The notes beneath the pieces are model-generated. The model made no database searches, was not told the origin of the DNA, and was given only the letters and a program-made list of their open reading frames with translations. The position numbers were made by a program, and so were the translations under genes. From Candidatus Tagabacteria bacterium CG_4_10_14_0_2_um_filter_40_13 (GTDB lineage: Bacteria; Patescibacteriota; Minisyncoccia; GCA-002779875), in assembly GCA_002792165.1 (NCBI GenBank), contig PFNV01000005.1, forward strand, positions 4,943 to 19,866: DNA of 14,924 bases. Reading direction: 5' to 3'. Position 1 is the stretch's first letter. Every line of letters begins with the position of its first letter. Positions 5,362 through 11,714 of this stretch are shown piece by piece.

Positions 5362-6252
5362 TTATGACGCGGGAAAGCGGCGGAAAATTTCTTCAATAGT
5401 ATCAAAATCGGTTGTGATGAGAAGATATTCGGTGTTTATAAAGGCGTAGGCGATAATGAGGTTATTGGAGGCATCGTATAGCATTCTTACATCGTGATTT
5501 TTCAGTATGCCATCCTGAAATTTTTTGCTTATAAGCGCTTTATTTTTGATAAACAAAATAGGAGCGAGGTCGCTGCTCAGTTTTTTTTCCCATTCCAGCA
5601 TTCCGGAAACTGCAAGCTCAAAAGAACGGATTTTTAATACAATAAACGGAACATTTTTTTTCAGATAATAAACGCCTAATCCGAAGGAACCTTCGAGCGC
5701 CTGCGTTGCGTTTGCCGGAGGAGTTATTTCAAGAATATTGAAAAGTCCTTCGGTTTTTAGAAATTCTTTTTTACCCGCAGTTTCAAGAAGAATAGGAATA
5801 TCTAAAATAGCGCCTAAGGCGACAGGAGAATCAATTTTTTGCCGGATTGAGTCGACTAATTCTGAAAGATTTTCCGACTTTAGGGTGATAATTTCCTGTT
5901 TTTCAGAAACGATTATCGGTTTTGGAGTCTGTAAAGCGGTTTTTTCAGAAGCAGGTTTTTCTCTTAAAAAAACATACCATCCGCCGAATCCGAATCCGGC
6001 GACAAGCAAAACAAAAATAGCCGCTAAAACAAAAAATCTTTTTGAGCCGATGGATTCTTTGCGAAAGCGGCGTTGTCGCGCCGTTTGCGCGGCGATTTCC
6101 GTAAGAGAAATATCCTTTTCCTTGATATATTCCGTTATATCGCCCCTTAAAGTGTGGAGAGCGGGAATTCGAAGTTTATTAGAAGCGGCGGCTTGGCCCT
6201 CTGCGGCTGGGGCGTTCACCTCGCTGGTCCCTGAAACCGCCTTCTCTTTCAT
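5362..6252 (-). CDS. Single-pass membrane protein of unknown function, pnp-overlapping
   Basis: I chose the ATG at 6250-6252 because an ideal Shine-Dalgarno, GAGGAGG at 6258-6264, lies 5 nt upstream. Longer frames to 6294 or 6342 lack this. The product is 296 residues. The N-terminal 70 residues are cytoplasmic and include the segment RIPALHTLRGDITEYIKEKD. One strongly hydrophobic helix follows at about 73-96 (FFVLAAIFVLLVAGFGFGGW), then a roughly 200-residue outer domain with alternating beta-like and helical stretches ending at RRFPAS. There is no cleavable signal. The family is not one I can name. The gene start overlaps the 3' end of pnp by 74 nt, and both the ribosome site and the first 24 codons are inside pnp, so it is in the rpsO-NYN-pnp operon and may be translationally coupled. 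A hairpin follows its stop. Confidence 0.8.
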   Translation of the reverse strand: MKEKAVSGTSEVNAPAAEGQAAASNKLRIPALHTLRGDITEYIKEKDISLTEIAAQTARQRRFRKESIGSKRFFVLAAIFVLLVAGFGFGGWYVFLREKPASEKTALQTPKPIIVSEKQEIITLKSENLSELVDSIRQKIDSPVALGAILDIPILLETAGKKEFLKTEGLFNILEITPPANATQALEGSFGLGVYYLKKNVPFIVLKIRSFELAVSGMLEWEKKLSSDLAPILFIKNKALISKKFQDGILKNHDVRMLYDASNNLIIAYAFINTEYLLITTDFDTIEEIFRRFPAS

Positions 6253-8401
6253 ATCCGCCTCCTCTTGGGGTTGGTTTTGTTTTTGTTCCGGCATAATTTG
6301 GGTCGATCTCTTTAAGGGAAAGATTAATTCTTCCCATTTCATCGATACCGACGATTTTTACGGGAATTATATCGCCGATATTAACCACGTCCGTGACTCT
6401 ATTGACGCGGAACGGCGCGAGTTCGGAAATGTGCACTAAACCTTCTACTTTCGGCGCGATTTCCACCATTGCTCCGAATTCGAAGATGCGGCTTACAATG
6501 CCTTTTTCGCAAATTTCACCGATTTGATATTCATGGGTAATCTGTTTAATTATTTCAATCGCTTTATTCGCGCCTTCCTCGTTCTTGCCGGTGACAAAAA
6601 TAGTGCCGTCTTGTTCAATATCAACGTCTGCGCCCGTATCCGCAATTATTTTATTTATCACCTTCCCGCCTGGGCCGACAACATCGCGAATTTTGTCGGG
6701 GTTGATCATTAATTTAATGACGCGGGGCGCTTGCGGAGGAAGTTCTTTTGCCGGTTCGGAAATTATTTTAAACATCACATTCAAAATTTCCATCCTTGCT
6801 TTTTGGGCCTGCTCAAGAGCTTCTTTTAATATTTCCGGCTTGATGCCGTCCACCTTAACGTCCATTTGGATTGCTGTGATGCCGTCTTTTGTTCCGGCAA
6901 CCTTGAGGTCCATATCGCCATGGTGGTCTTCCGGACCCTGGATGTCGGTTAGAAGTTTGTATTCGTCAGCGTTCATCATTATTCCAATGGAAATTCCCGC
7001 GACAGGATTTTTTATCGGCACTCCGGCAGCCATTAGAGCCAAAGTTGAAGCGCAAATCGAGCCTTGCGATGTCGAGCCGTTGGAAGAAAGACATTCCGAA
7101 ACAATACGGATGGTATAAGGAAAGATGTCGACATCCGGCATAACCGCCATTAAAGCCCGTTCCGCCAAAGCGCCGTGGCCTATTTCGCGCCTTCCGGGGT
7201 TTCCCATTCTTCCAACTTCACCGGAAGAAAACGGCGGAAAGTTATAATGATGCATGAATCTTTTTTTCATTTTGATTTCCATTCCTTCAATAAGTTGGAC
7301 ATCGCTTGGCGCGCCGAGCGTGACAACGGAAAGAATGTGCGTGCTTCCCCTGTAAAAAAGTCCGGAGCCGTGAACTCTTGGAAGAACATTAATGCCGGCA
7401 AAGATAGGACGAAGTTCGTCCGGTTTTCTGCCATCCGGCCGCCTGCCCGCTTTAATGGCGTTTAAGTGAATAATCCCGTTGACAGATTCTTCGAAGAGCT
7501 CTTCAGCGACGTTTTTTATATTTTCGCCGAATTCTGTTTCCATGCTTTTGGTCCATTCAGCTTTCAAATCCTGTATCGCCATATTGAGTCCGGCTTTTTC
7601 GCTTAAATCGCTTGCAAGACGTTTTTCAAAAATCGCGTCTTCAAGGCGTTTATGGAAATGTTTTTTGAAAGCCTCTTTTATTTTTTCCGGTTCCTCCTGT
7701 AAAATAATTGTTCGTTTCGTTTTCCCGATTTCTTTAATAATTTTTTCCTGCCACTTTTGGATTTTTTCTATTTCTTTTACCGCATATTCGAATGCCTCGC
7801 CGACGATTTTTTCCGGCGCTTCATTTGCTTCCGCCTCCATCATGTTTATTTGTCCGTCTTTTCCGCAGACAATCAGGTCTAAGTTTGACTTTTCGCGTTC
7901 CGCGTAAGTGGGATTTGCTCTAAAATCGGGATAGCTGATGCGGACTGCTCCGATAGGGCCATTCCACGGAATATTTGAAGTTCCCAAAGCCAAAGATGCC
8001 GCGATAATCGCGACTATATCGGAATCATTTTCACCGTCAACGGCCATAGCCGTTGCGGTAATTTGAGTTTCGTTTCTTATTTTCTGGTTGAATAGCGGAC
8101 GAATTGTGCGGTCTATCAAGCGTCCCGTAAGTATCGCTTCTTCGGAAGGTCTCCCTTCGCGCCTTAGGAATCTGCTTCCAAGTATTTCCCCGGCAGCATA
8201 AAATCTTTCCTCGTAATCAACCGTGAGAGGAAAGTGGTCGAGGCCTTGGCGTTGGTTTGCCGACATTACGGCAGTTGCCAAAACAACCGTTTCTCCGTAA
8301 CGGAGAAGAACCGAACCGTTTGCCTGTTCGGCTAAATTGGAGAATTCTGCCGTCAAAGTTTTTCCGGCAAATTCGATCGTAAATTTTTTGGCGTTTGTCA
8401 T
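6179..8401 (-). CDS. pnp: Polyribonucleotide nucleotidyltransferase (PNPase)
   Basis: 740 residues, normal for the family. It degrades RNA 3' to 5' by phosphorolysis, releasing nucleoside diphosphates, as a ring-shaped trimer in the cytoplasm. Domains in order: first RNase PH fold (about 1-220, with RFLRREGRPSEEAILTGR at 77-94), linking helices, second RNase PH fold (about 310-545), with the phosphate-site segment SSNGSTSQGS at 439-448 and the catalytic segment GDMDLKVAGT at 495-504. A KH domain follows with GPGGK at 576-580, then an S1 domain at about 628-697. The tail after 700 is rich in Gly and Arg, a likely RNA-binding extension. Its ATG overlaps the NYN stop codon as ATGA, so translation is probably coupled. 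The 3' end overlaps the next gene by 74 nt. The rpsO-pnp linkage is widely conserved and is often autoregulated in other bacteria. Confidence 0.97.
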   Translation of the reverse strand: MTNAKKFTIEFAGKTLTAEFSNLAEQANGSVLLRYGETVVLATAVMSANQRQGLDHFPLTVDYEERFYAAGEILGSRFLRREGRPSEEAILTGRLIDRTIRPLFNQKIRNETQITATAMAVDGENDSDIVAIIAASLALGTSNIPWNGPIGAVRISYPDFRANPTYAEREKSNLDLIVCGKDGQINMMEAEANEAPEKIVGEAFEYAVKEIEKIQKWQEKIIKEIGKTKRTIILQEEPEKIKEAFKKHFHKRLEDAIFEKRLASDLSEKAGLNMAIQDLKAEWTKSMETEFGENIKNVAEELFEESVNGIIHLNAIKAGRRPDGRKPDELRPIFAGINVLPRVHGSGLFYRGSTHILSVVTLGAPSDVQLIEGMEIKMKKRFMHHYNFPPFSSGEVGRMGNPGRREIGHGALAERALMAVMPDVDIFPYTIRIVSECLSSNGSTSQGSICASTLALMAAGVPIKNPVAGISIGIMMNADEYKLLTDIQGPEDHHGDMDLKVAGTKDGITAIQMDVKVDGIKPEILKEALEQAQKARMEILNVMFKIISEPAKELPPQAPRVIKLMINPDKIRDVVGPGGKVINKIIADTGADVDIEQDGTIFVTGKNEEGANKAIEIIKQITHEYQIGEICEKGIVSRIFEFGAMVEIAPKVEGLVHISELAPFRVNRVTDVVNIGDIIPVKIVGIDEMGRINLSLKEIDPNYAGTKTKPTPRGGGYEREGGFRDQRGERPSRRGPSRRF
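6258..6264 (-). promoter_or_regulatory. Shine-Dalgarno site inside pnp deciding the next start
   Basis: GAGGAGG on the minus strand, 5 nt before the ATG at 6250-6252. It is the strongest ribosome site in the window and lies within the pnp coding sequence. It fixes the start of the membrane-protein gene. Confidence 0.75.
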
Positions 8402-8901
8402 ATCAAGAATTTTTTGGCGTCTTCTCCCAGGTCAATGAAGTCGTCCGCCGCTTCTTTAAGTTTTACGGAAGCAGATTTTCCGAATGCGGCAATTTCCGCC
8501 TGCCTGCCTGTTCCTTTGATATATTCGACGAGAGGAAGAAAATCTCCATCTCCTGTTACCAGTACAATCGCGTCAATGACCAAGTTTGTCATTCGTACCG
8601 CGTCAACCGCCATTCCCACGTCCCAGTCCGCTTTTTTCATTCCACCGGGAAAAATCTGAAGGTCTTTGACTTTCAATTCTATTCCAATTTTGGAAAGCGC
8701 TTCAAAAAATGGCTGCTCTTCGCCGGATTCAGTGCGGATAACGTACCCGATAGCGCGAATCAGCTGTCTTCCGGCCACCGCGGCTTTAAGAATTTCTTGA
8801 AAATTCGCGCGCGCTTTATAAATATGTTTCGCGGAGTGGTACATATTTTGAACATCAATCAAAACTGCCACTCTTTGATTTTTGTGTTTTGGCGTACTCA
8901 T
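8398..8901 (-). CDS. NYN-domain (LabA/DUF88-like) putative ribonuclease
   Basis: 167 residues, starting at ATG 8899-8901, 4 nt after the rpsO stop and ending in an ATGA overlap with pnp. The NYN (PIN-like) fold is shown by LIDVQNMY with Asp16 and Asn19, the DWDVGMAVDA segment with Asp94, and VTGDGDFLPLV with Asp118 and Asp120. These acidic residues form the metal site in PIN/NYN nucleases. Members are thought to act as RNases or RNA-processing proteins, but substrates are mostly unknown. Its position between the ribosomal protein and the exonuclease gene, with coupled translation, suggests a role in RNA processing or decay together with PNPase. There is no Shine-Dalgarno, and the short AT-rich spacer implies re-initiation after rpsO. 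It has no signal peptide or membrane helix. Catalytic activity is inferred from the motifs only. Confidence 0.88.
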   Translation of the reverse strand: MSTPKHKNQRVAVLIDVQNMYHSAKHIYKARANFQEILKAAVAGRQLIRAIGYVIRTESGEEQPFFEALSKIGIELKVKDLQIFPGGMKKADWDVGMAVDAVRMTNLVIDAIVLVTGDGDFLPLVEYIKGTGRQAEIAAFGKSASVKLKEAADDFIDLGEDAKKFLI

Positions 8902-8905
8902 TAAA

Positions 8906-9190
8906 TTAATTTTTTATTTTTTTCTTTGTTTTTAATCCGACTTTTTTTGTCAAACTTTCGTATCTTTTTTCGTCGCATTTTTGCAGATAATTCAGAAGCG
9001 TCCGGCGCTTGCTAACCATTTTCAAAAGCCCGCGGCGGGAAAGATTATCCTTCGGGCTTTTTTTAAGATGATTTACCAGTTTCTTGATTTGTTCGGTTAA
9101 GACGGCAATCTGCACCTCCGGGGAGCCGGTGTCCTTTTTATGGACTTGATACTCTTCAATGATTTTTTTCTTGGTTTTTAGGGTTAACAT
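8906..9190 (-). CDS. rpsO: 30S ribosomal protein S15
   Basis: 94 residues from ATG 9188-9190, slightly longer than the usual 88-89 because of a basic C-terminal tail (VGLKTKKKIKN). The conserved core includes HKKDTGSPEVQIAVLTEQI at about 17-35 and LLKMVSKRRTLLNYL at about 55-69. S15 is a primary binder of 16S rRNA and organises the platform of the small subunit. A longer frame to 9226 begins at a TTG that is part of the promoter -35 box, so it is rejected. It heads the operon rpsO-NYN-pnp-membrane protein. No Shine-Dalgarno is present, and the promoter lies 7 nt upstream of the ATG, which suggests a leaderless mRNA. That would leave no 5' leader for the translational autoregulation known in E. 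coli. Confidence 0.96.
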   Translation of the reverse strand: MLTLKTKKKIIEEYQVHKKDTGSPEVQIAVLTEQIKKLVNHLKKSPKDNLSRRGLLKMVSKRRTLLNYLQKCDEKRYESLTKKVGLKTKKKIKN

Positions 9191-9197
9191 GGATATT

Positions 9198-9226
9198 ATT
9201 GTACTAAATCTTTTTATTTTTTGCAA
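9198..9226 (-). promoter_or_regulatory. rpsO operon promoter, probably leaderless
   Basis: On the minus strand TTGCAA (9221-9226), an exact 17-nt spacer, then TACAAT (9198-9203). Only 7 nt separate the -10 from the rpsO ATG, so the transcript start should fall on or right beside the start codon. Confidence 0.65.
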
Positions 9227-9252
9227 ATTTTTCTGCTTATGGGGAATATATA

Positions 9253-9280
9253 AACCCCGCCTTGGCGGGGTTATTTTTGG
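9253..9280 (+). terminator. GC-rich hairpin with T tail, upstream of rpsO
   Basis: AACCCCGCC at 9253-9261 and GGCGGGGTT at 9264-9272 are perfect complements. On the plus strand ATTTTT follows; on the minus strand TTTATATATT follows. It has terminator form in both directions. No plus-strand gene ends before it, so it may shield rpsO from transcription coming from the right, or belong to a small RNA. Confidence 0.5.
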
Positions 9281-9281
9281 C

Positions 9282-9346
9282 GGGGGTTCTTCGCCCCCTT
9301 GTCTTAGCGGAAGGGTCCGTGGCCTCGCGCCTCGCCTTCCCAGACC
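9282..9346. other. GC-rich structured patch of unknown role
   Basis: The stretch is far richer in G and C than its surroundings. GGGGG at 9282-9286 can pair with CCCCC at 9294-9298, and GGAAGG at 9309-9314 with CCTTCC at 9335-9340. I see no protein frame or known RNA family that fits. It could be a small RNA, a protein-binding region or an old repeat. Confidence 0.35.
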
Positions 9347-9359
9347 TTTTATAGCGAAT

Positions 9360-9379
9360 GCTAGTCTATATAGACTAGC
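9360..9379. repeat. Perfect 20-bp palindrome upstream of xer
   Basis: GCTAGTCTAT followed by its exact reverse complement. Flanking bases extend the symmetry with a short bulge (GCGAATGCT on the left, AGCATCGC on the right). It lies about 40 nt upstream of the -35 box of the xer promoter. It could be an operator or a recombinase site. It does not resemble a classical dif site. Confidence 0.6.
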
Positions 9380-9417
9380 CTAGCATCGCCACCTTTATGG
9401 TAAGCGAAAACAAAAAT

Positions 9418-9446
9418 TTGGTCAATAGAAAAGAAAAGGGTACAAT
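9418..9446 (+). promoter_or_regulatory. Putative xer promoter
   Basis: TTGGTC (9418-9423), a 17-nt spacer, then TACAAT (9441-9446). It lies inside the longer possible xer frame, which supports the downstream ATG at 9472 as the true start. The predicted leader is about 20 nt and carries no Shine-Dalgarno. Confidence 0.5.
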
Positions 9447-9471
9447 AAAATTGTGCGACGTAAAAGAAATT

Positions 9472-10377
9472 ATGACAGACATTAAAACCCTTCACAAAGA
9501 ATTTTTCGAATATCTTGAGATTGAGCGCGGACGCAGTCTGAAGACCATAGATAATTACGGACGTTATTTGGAACGCTTTTGGAATTTTTCAAAAATAAAT
9601 AATCCAAGCGAAATCGATGACGAGCTGGTGCGTAGATACCGACTTTATCTCAATCGCGAAAATCTGAAAAGAAAAACGCAAAATTTCTACCTTATCGCTT
9701 TGCGCGTTTTTCTGAAATATCTCGCGAGGCGGGGGATTAAATCCTTGGCTCCGGAAAGGATTGAACTGGCAAAGGTGCCGGAACGTGATTTGGATTTGAT
9801 AAATGAAGACGAACTGGAAAGATTATTATCAGGGCCCAAAGGGGATGATTTGAAATCCTTACGCGACAAAGCGATTTTGGAACTTTTGTTTTCGACAGGT
9901 TTGCGCGTGTCGGAATTGTGTTCTTTGGACAGGGAAGATATCGATATGAAAAAACCCGAATTTTCCATCCGCGGAAAAGGAGATAAAATTCGGCTGGTAT
10001 TCGTGTCTGATGACGCCAAAGAATTTTTAAAAAAATATCTTTCTAAAAGAAAGGGCGTAGAAGAAGCGCTATTTTTGAGGACCGACCTCAAAAAAAAATC
10101 CGAGGTCGGACCTCGGGAAAATCGTCTGACGCCCCGTTCAGTTGAAAGAATCGTTCATTACTACGCCATCAAATCCGGCATATCTAAAAAAGTAACGCCC
10201 CACGTTTTGCGCCATTGTTTCGCCACCGATCTTTTGGAAAATGGAGCTGATTTGCGTTCTGTCCAAGTCATGCTTGGCCATTCAAGCATCACCACCACCC
10301 AAATTTACACCCATGTCACCGACCGCCAGCTCCGAGAAGTCCATCGAGCATTTCACGGCAGGAGAAGAAGGCGCTAA
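9472..10377 (+). CDS. Xer-type tyrosine recombinase
   Basis: 301 residues from ATG 9472, the usual XerC/XerD length. The frame could open at 9397, but a promoter sits in that extension. An N-terminal SAM-like core-binding domain (about 5-95; FFEYLEIERGRSLKTIDNYG) is followed by the catalytic domain. All active-site residues are visible: Arg145 in TGLRVSEL, Lys169 in GKGDK, His244 and Arg247 in HVLRH, His270 in LGHSS and the nucleophile Tyr279 in QIYTHV. It should cut and rejoin DNA at dif-like sites to resolve chromosome dimers. A single Xer in a small genome, next to housekeeping genes, fits that role better than a phage integrase, though XerC and XerD cannot be told apart here. Between ALFL and RLTPRSV the protein has about 10 extra residues, encoded by a palindrome at 10080-10117. 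Confidence 0.92.
   Translation: MTDIKTLHKEFFEYLEIERGRSLKTIDNYGRYLERFWNFSKINNPSEIDDELVRRYRLYLNRENLKRKTQNFYLIALRVFLKYLARRGIKSLAPERIELAKVPERDLDLINEDELERLLSGPKGDDLKSLRDKAILELLFSTGLRVSELCSLDREDIDMKKPEFSIRGKGDKIRLVFVSDDAKEFLKKYLSKRKGVEEALFLRTDLKKKSEVGPRENRLTPRSVERIVHYYAIKSGISKKVTPHVLRHCFATDLLENGADLRSVQVMLGHSSITTTQIYTHVTDRQLREVHRAFHGRRRRR
10080..10117. repeat. Palindromic insert within the xer coding sequence
   Basis: CCGACCTC at 10082-10089 and GAGGTCGG at 10102-10109 pair over 8 bp across an A-rich loop. CCGAGGTC at 10100-10107 can instead pair with GACCTCGG at 10109-10116. The three arms overlap, so alternative hairpins are possible. It encodes TDLKKKSEVGPR, a loop between conserved parts of the recombinase. 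Confidence 0.6.
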
Positions 10378-10425
10378 AATAAAATATCCAATGCCCCCTT
10401 TACAATATATCCGAATGTCGTGTAA

Positions 10426-10614
10426 ACTGAAATTTTTACGAATTCATCGGACGGAAAAATTCCCCATACCAGAATTTGGAATAAACCTCTTAATCAAGGA
10501 ACATACGATGTTGTAATAGATACAAATAGCAGATACGGCAACAACCACTATTAAGGAAATATCTCAAGAGGAAATAATACCGGAAAATTAGAAATTTTAT
10601 TTATATCAATCTAA
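10426..10614 (+). pseudogene. Decayed ORF downstream of xer, beta-sandwich-like
   Basis: Reading in one frame gives FTNSSDGKIPHTRIWNKPLN, then QGTYDVVIDTNSRYGNNHY, a stop at 10552-10554, then GNISRGNNTGKLEILFISI and a final stop at 10612-10614. The GTYDVVID pattern is common in extracellular Ig-like or lamin-tail-like repeat domains. No start codon, ribosome site or continuation was found, and the frame is interrupted, so at most this is a remnant of a larger surface protein. It may be chance, since the tract is only 63 codons. Confidence 0.35.
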
Positions 10615-10616
10615 AA

Positions 10617-10687
10617 TGGACCCGAGGGGAGTCGAACCCCTGACTCCTCCATGCCATGGAGGCATTTTACCACTATACTACGGGCCC
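10617..10687 (-). tRNA. tRNA-Ala (anticodon GGC)
   Basis: The 71-nt minus-strand RNA folds as a cloverleaf. The acceptor GGGCCCG pairs with CGGGTCC and A73 follows. The anticodon stem is CCTCC/GGAGG around loop ATGGCAT, and the T arm is AGGGG-TTCGACT-CCCCT. The G3:U70 wobble, the main alanine identity element, is present and supports the anticodon reading. The D stem (GTAT/AAAT) has one A-A mismatch and one G-U pair, slightly irregular. CCA is not encoded. It reads GCC and GCU codons. It lies downstream of the pyrH terminator. Confidence 0.9.
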
Positions 10688-10721
10688 TTTTTATAAATCA
10701 AATAATAATATAATTTCACAA

Positions 10722-10751
10722 AAAATAAAAGCCCCGCTTTCAGCGGGGCTT
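10722..10751 (-). terminator. Rho-independent terminator of pyrH
   Basis: AAGCCCCGCT (10729-10738) and AGCGGGGCTT (10742-10751) pair over 10 bp with a 3-nt loop. On the minus strand TTTTATTTTT follows at 10722-10730. It begins 3 nt after the pyrH stop codon and separates pyrH from tRNA-Ala. Confidence 0.88.
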
Positions 10752-10753
10752 CT

Positions 10754-11482
10754 TTAAAATATCTTTGAGCCGATTTTTTCGCCTTGGATAATTTTTAAGA
10801 GATTATTTTTTTCAAAAATATTGAAAATATGAAGAGGAATTTTTTTCGGGTTGTCGAGCGCGAGGCCGAAAGCGGCATTATCCATGATATCTTTTACATT
10901 TGATTTTATGGCATCCTGATACGAAATTTCGGAAATCAATTTTGCCGATTTCTTTTTACGCGGGTCATCGGTATAAAGTCCGTCCACTTTTGTTCCCTTG
11001 AGTAATGCTTCGGCATTCAATTCGTACGCGCGAAGCATCGCGGCATAGTCGGTTGAACAATATGAATGGCCGGTTCCGCATGCGAGGATAACGATTCTGC
11101 CTTTTTCCATGTGTCGTATCGCTTTGCGATAGATGAACGGTTCGGCGAATTCCCTCATCTCAATAGCCGTTTGGGTTCTGGCGGAGATTCCTCTTTTCTC
11201 CAGCATTGCTTGGAGAAAAAGAGCGTTAGTAACCGTAGCCGACATACCAATATAATCGGCCGGCGCCCTGTCTATGCTTAAAAGGTCCCGTCCGCGGGCG
11301 ATATTTCCTCCTCCCACTACTATTCCCATTTGCACGCCGAGCTTATGAACCGCCCCTATCTCGTCGGCGATTTTTTTGGTGGAGTGCATGTTGACGGGAT
11401 GTTCGCCTCCCGAAAATGCTTCGCCAGTGATTTTCAGAATAATCCGTTTGTAAATCGATTTGATGAGGGATGCTTGTTCCAT
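10754..11482 (-). CDS. pyrH: UMP kinase
   Basis: 242 residues from ATG 11480-11482, chosen because AAGGAG at 11489-11494 lies 6 nt upstream. A TTG six codons earlier is rejected. The protein belongs to the amino-acid-kinase fold and phosphorylates UMP to UDP with ATP, usually as a GTP-activated, UTP-inhibited hexamer in the cytoplasm. Visible motifs: KITGEAFSG near the N-terminus (the family usually has KLSGEAL), VVGGGNIARG around residues 55-65, GMSATVTNALFLQ, GTGHSYCSTDYAA (the family commonly has GTGNPYFTTDTAA) and KGTKVDGLYTDDP. The Asn-Pro to His-Ser change in the GTG loop is a notable deviation, but all glycines and the TD are kept. It is a single-gene unit between tRNA-Arg and its own terminator. 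frr is not adjacent here. Confidence 0.93.
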   Translation of the reverse strand: MEQASLIKSIYKRIILKITGEAFSGGEHPVNMHSTKKIADEIGAVHKLGVQMGIVVGGGNIARGRDLLSIDRAPADYIGMSATVTNALFLQAMLEKRGISARTQTAIEMREFAEPFIYRKAIRHMEKGRIVILACGTGHSYCSTDYAAMLRAYELNAEALLKGTKVDGLYTDDPRKKKSAKLISEISYQDAIKSNVKDIMDNAAFGLALDNPKKIPLHIFNIFEKNNLLKIIQGEKIGSKIF

Positions 11483-11547
11483 TAATTTCTCCTTTTTCAA
11501 AGAATTTGAATCTAAATATTTTTAGCATAATAAAAAAAATCCCGCAA

Positions 11548-11619
11548 TGCCCCCAAGAGGAATTGGACCTCTATCGCCGCGTTAGGACTGCGGAGCTTTA
11601 TCCGTTAAGCTATAGGGGC
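11548..11619 (-). tRNA. tRNA-Arg (anticodon CCU)
   Basis: 72 nt on the minus strand. The acceptor GCCCCTA pairs with TGGGGGC with one G-U, followed by A73. The D stem GCTT/AAGC is perfect. The anticodon stem CCGCA/CGCGG has an A-C mismatch at 31:39, and the loop GTCCTAA gives anticodon CCU for the AGG codon. The T stem AGAGG/CCTCT is perfect, but the T loop is TCCAATT, so position 55 is C instead of the nearly universal U. CCA is not encoded. It lies just upstream of pyrH in the same direction, 65 nt before its ribosome-site region. Confidence 0.85.
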
Positions 11620-11645
11620 GCATTTTATTATTTAATATCTATCCG

Positions 11646-11693
11646 CTCCGACGTTCCGACTTCGGAAGTCGGAGCCCCGACCTTACGTCGGGG
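11646..11693. repeat. Two adjacent GTCGG-type hairpins
   Basis: CCGACTTC (11656-11663) folds back on GAAGTCGG, or CTCCGAC (11646-11652) pairs instead with GTCGGAG (11668-11674). Next to it CCCCGAC (11675-11681) pairs with GTCGGGG (11687-11693). The arms resemble those of the palindrome inside xer. They lie between the glutaredoxin stop and tRNA-Arg and lack a T tail, so they look more like a repeat or processing signal than a terminator. Confidence 0.5.
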
Positions 11694-11714
11694 TTGAACT
11701 ACGAGGGCTTAATG

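Noticed and set aside
5312..5362. A longer DksA/TraR start at 5362
   Set aside because: It would begin at the end of the hairpin and overlap the upstream stop; the conserved region starts after MELDYF.
5738..7907. Long plus-strand frames across the membrane-protein and pnp genes
   Set aside because: They are antisense to well-supported genes with clear domain motifs and give translations with no recognisable fold.
9191..9226. An N-terminal extension of S15
   Set aside because: It would start at a TTG that forms the -35 box, and S15 homology begins at the ATG at 9188-9190.
9253..9346. A known riboswitch, 6S RNA or SRP RNA
   Set aside because: I could not match conserved sequence signatures such as the SRP GGAAGGAGCA-type loop, so no family name is justified.
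9360..9379. A dif site next to xer
   Set aside because: dif sites are about 28 bp with two 11-bp arms around a 6-bp centre and are not perfect palindromes; this one lacks that layout.
9397..9471. An upstream start for the xer gene
   Set aside because: The extra 25 residues are not typical of Xer proteins, and a promoter-like TTGGTC/TACAAT pair lies within them.
10617..10687. Reading this tRNA as tRNA-Gly because of its glycine-like D arm (TAGTATAGTGGTA)
   Set aside because: The stem boundaries place GGC at positions 34-36, and G3:U70 is present, both of which indicate alanine.
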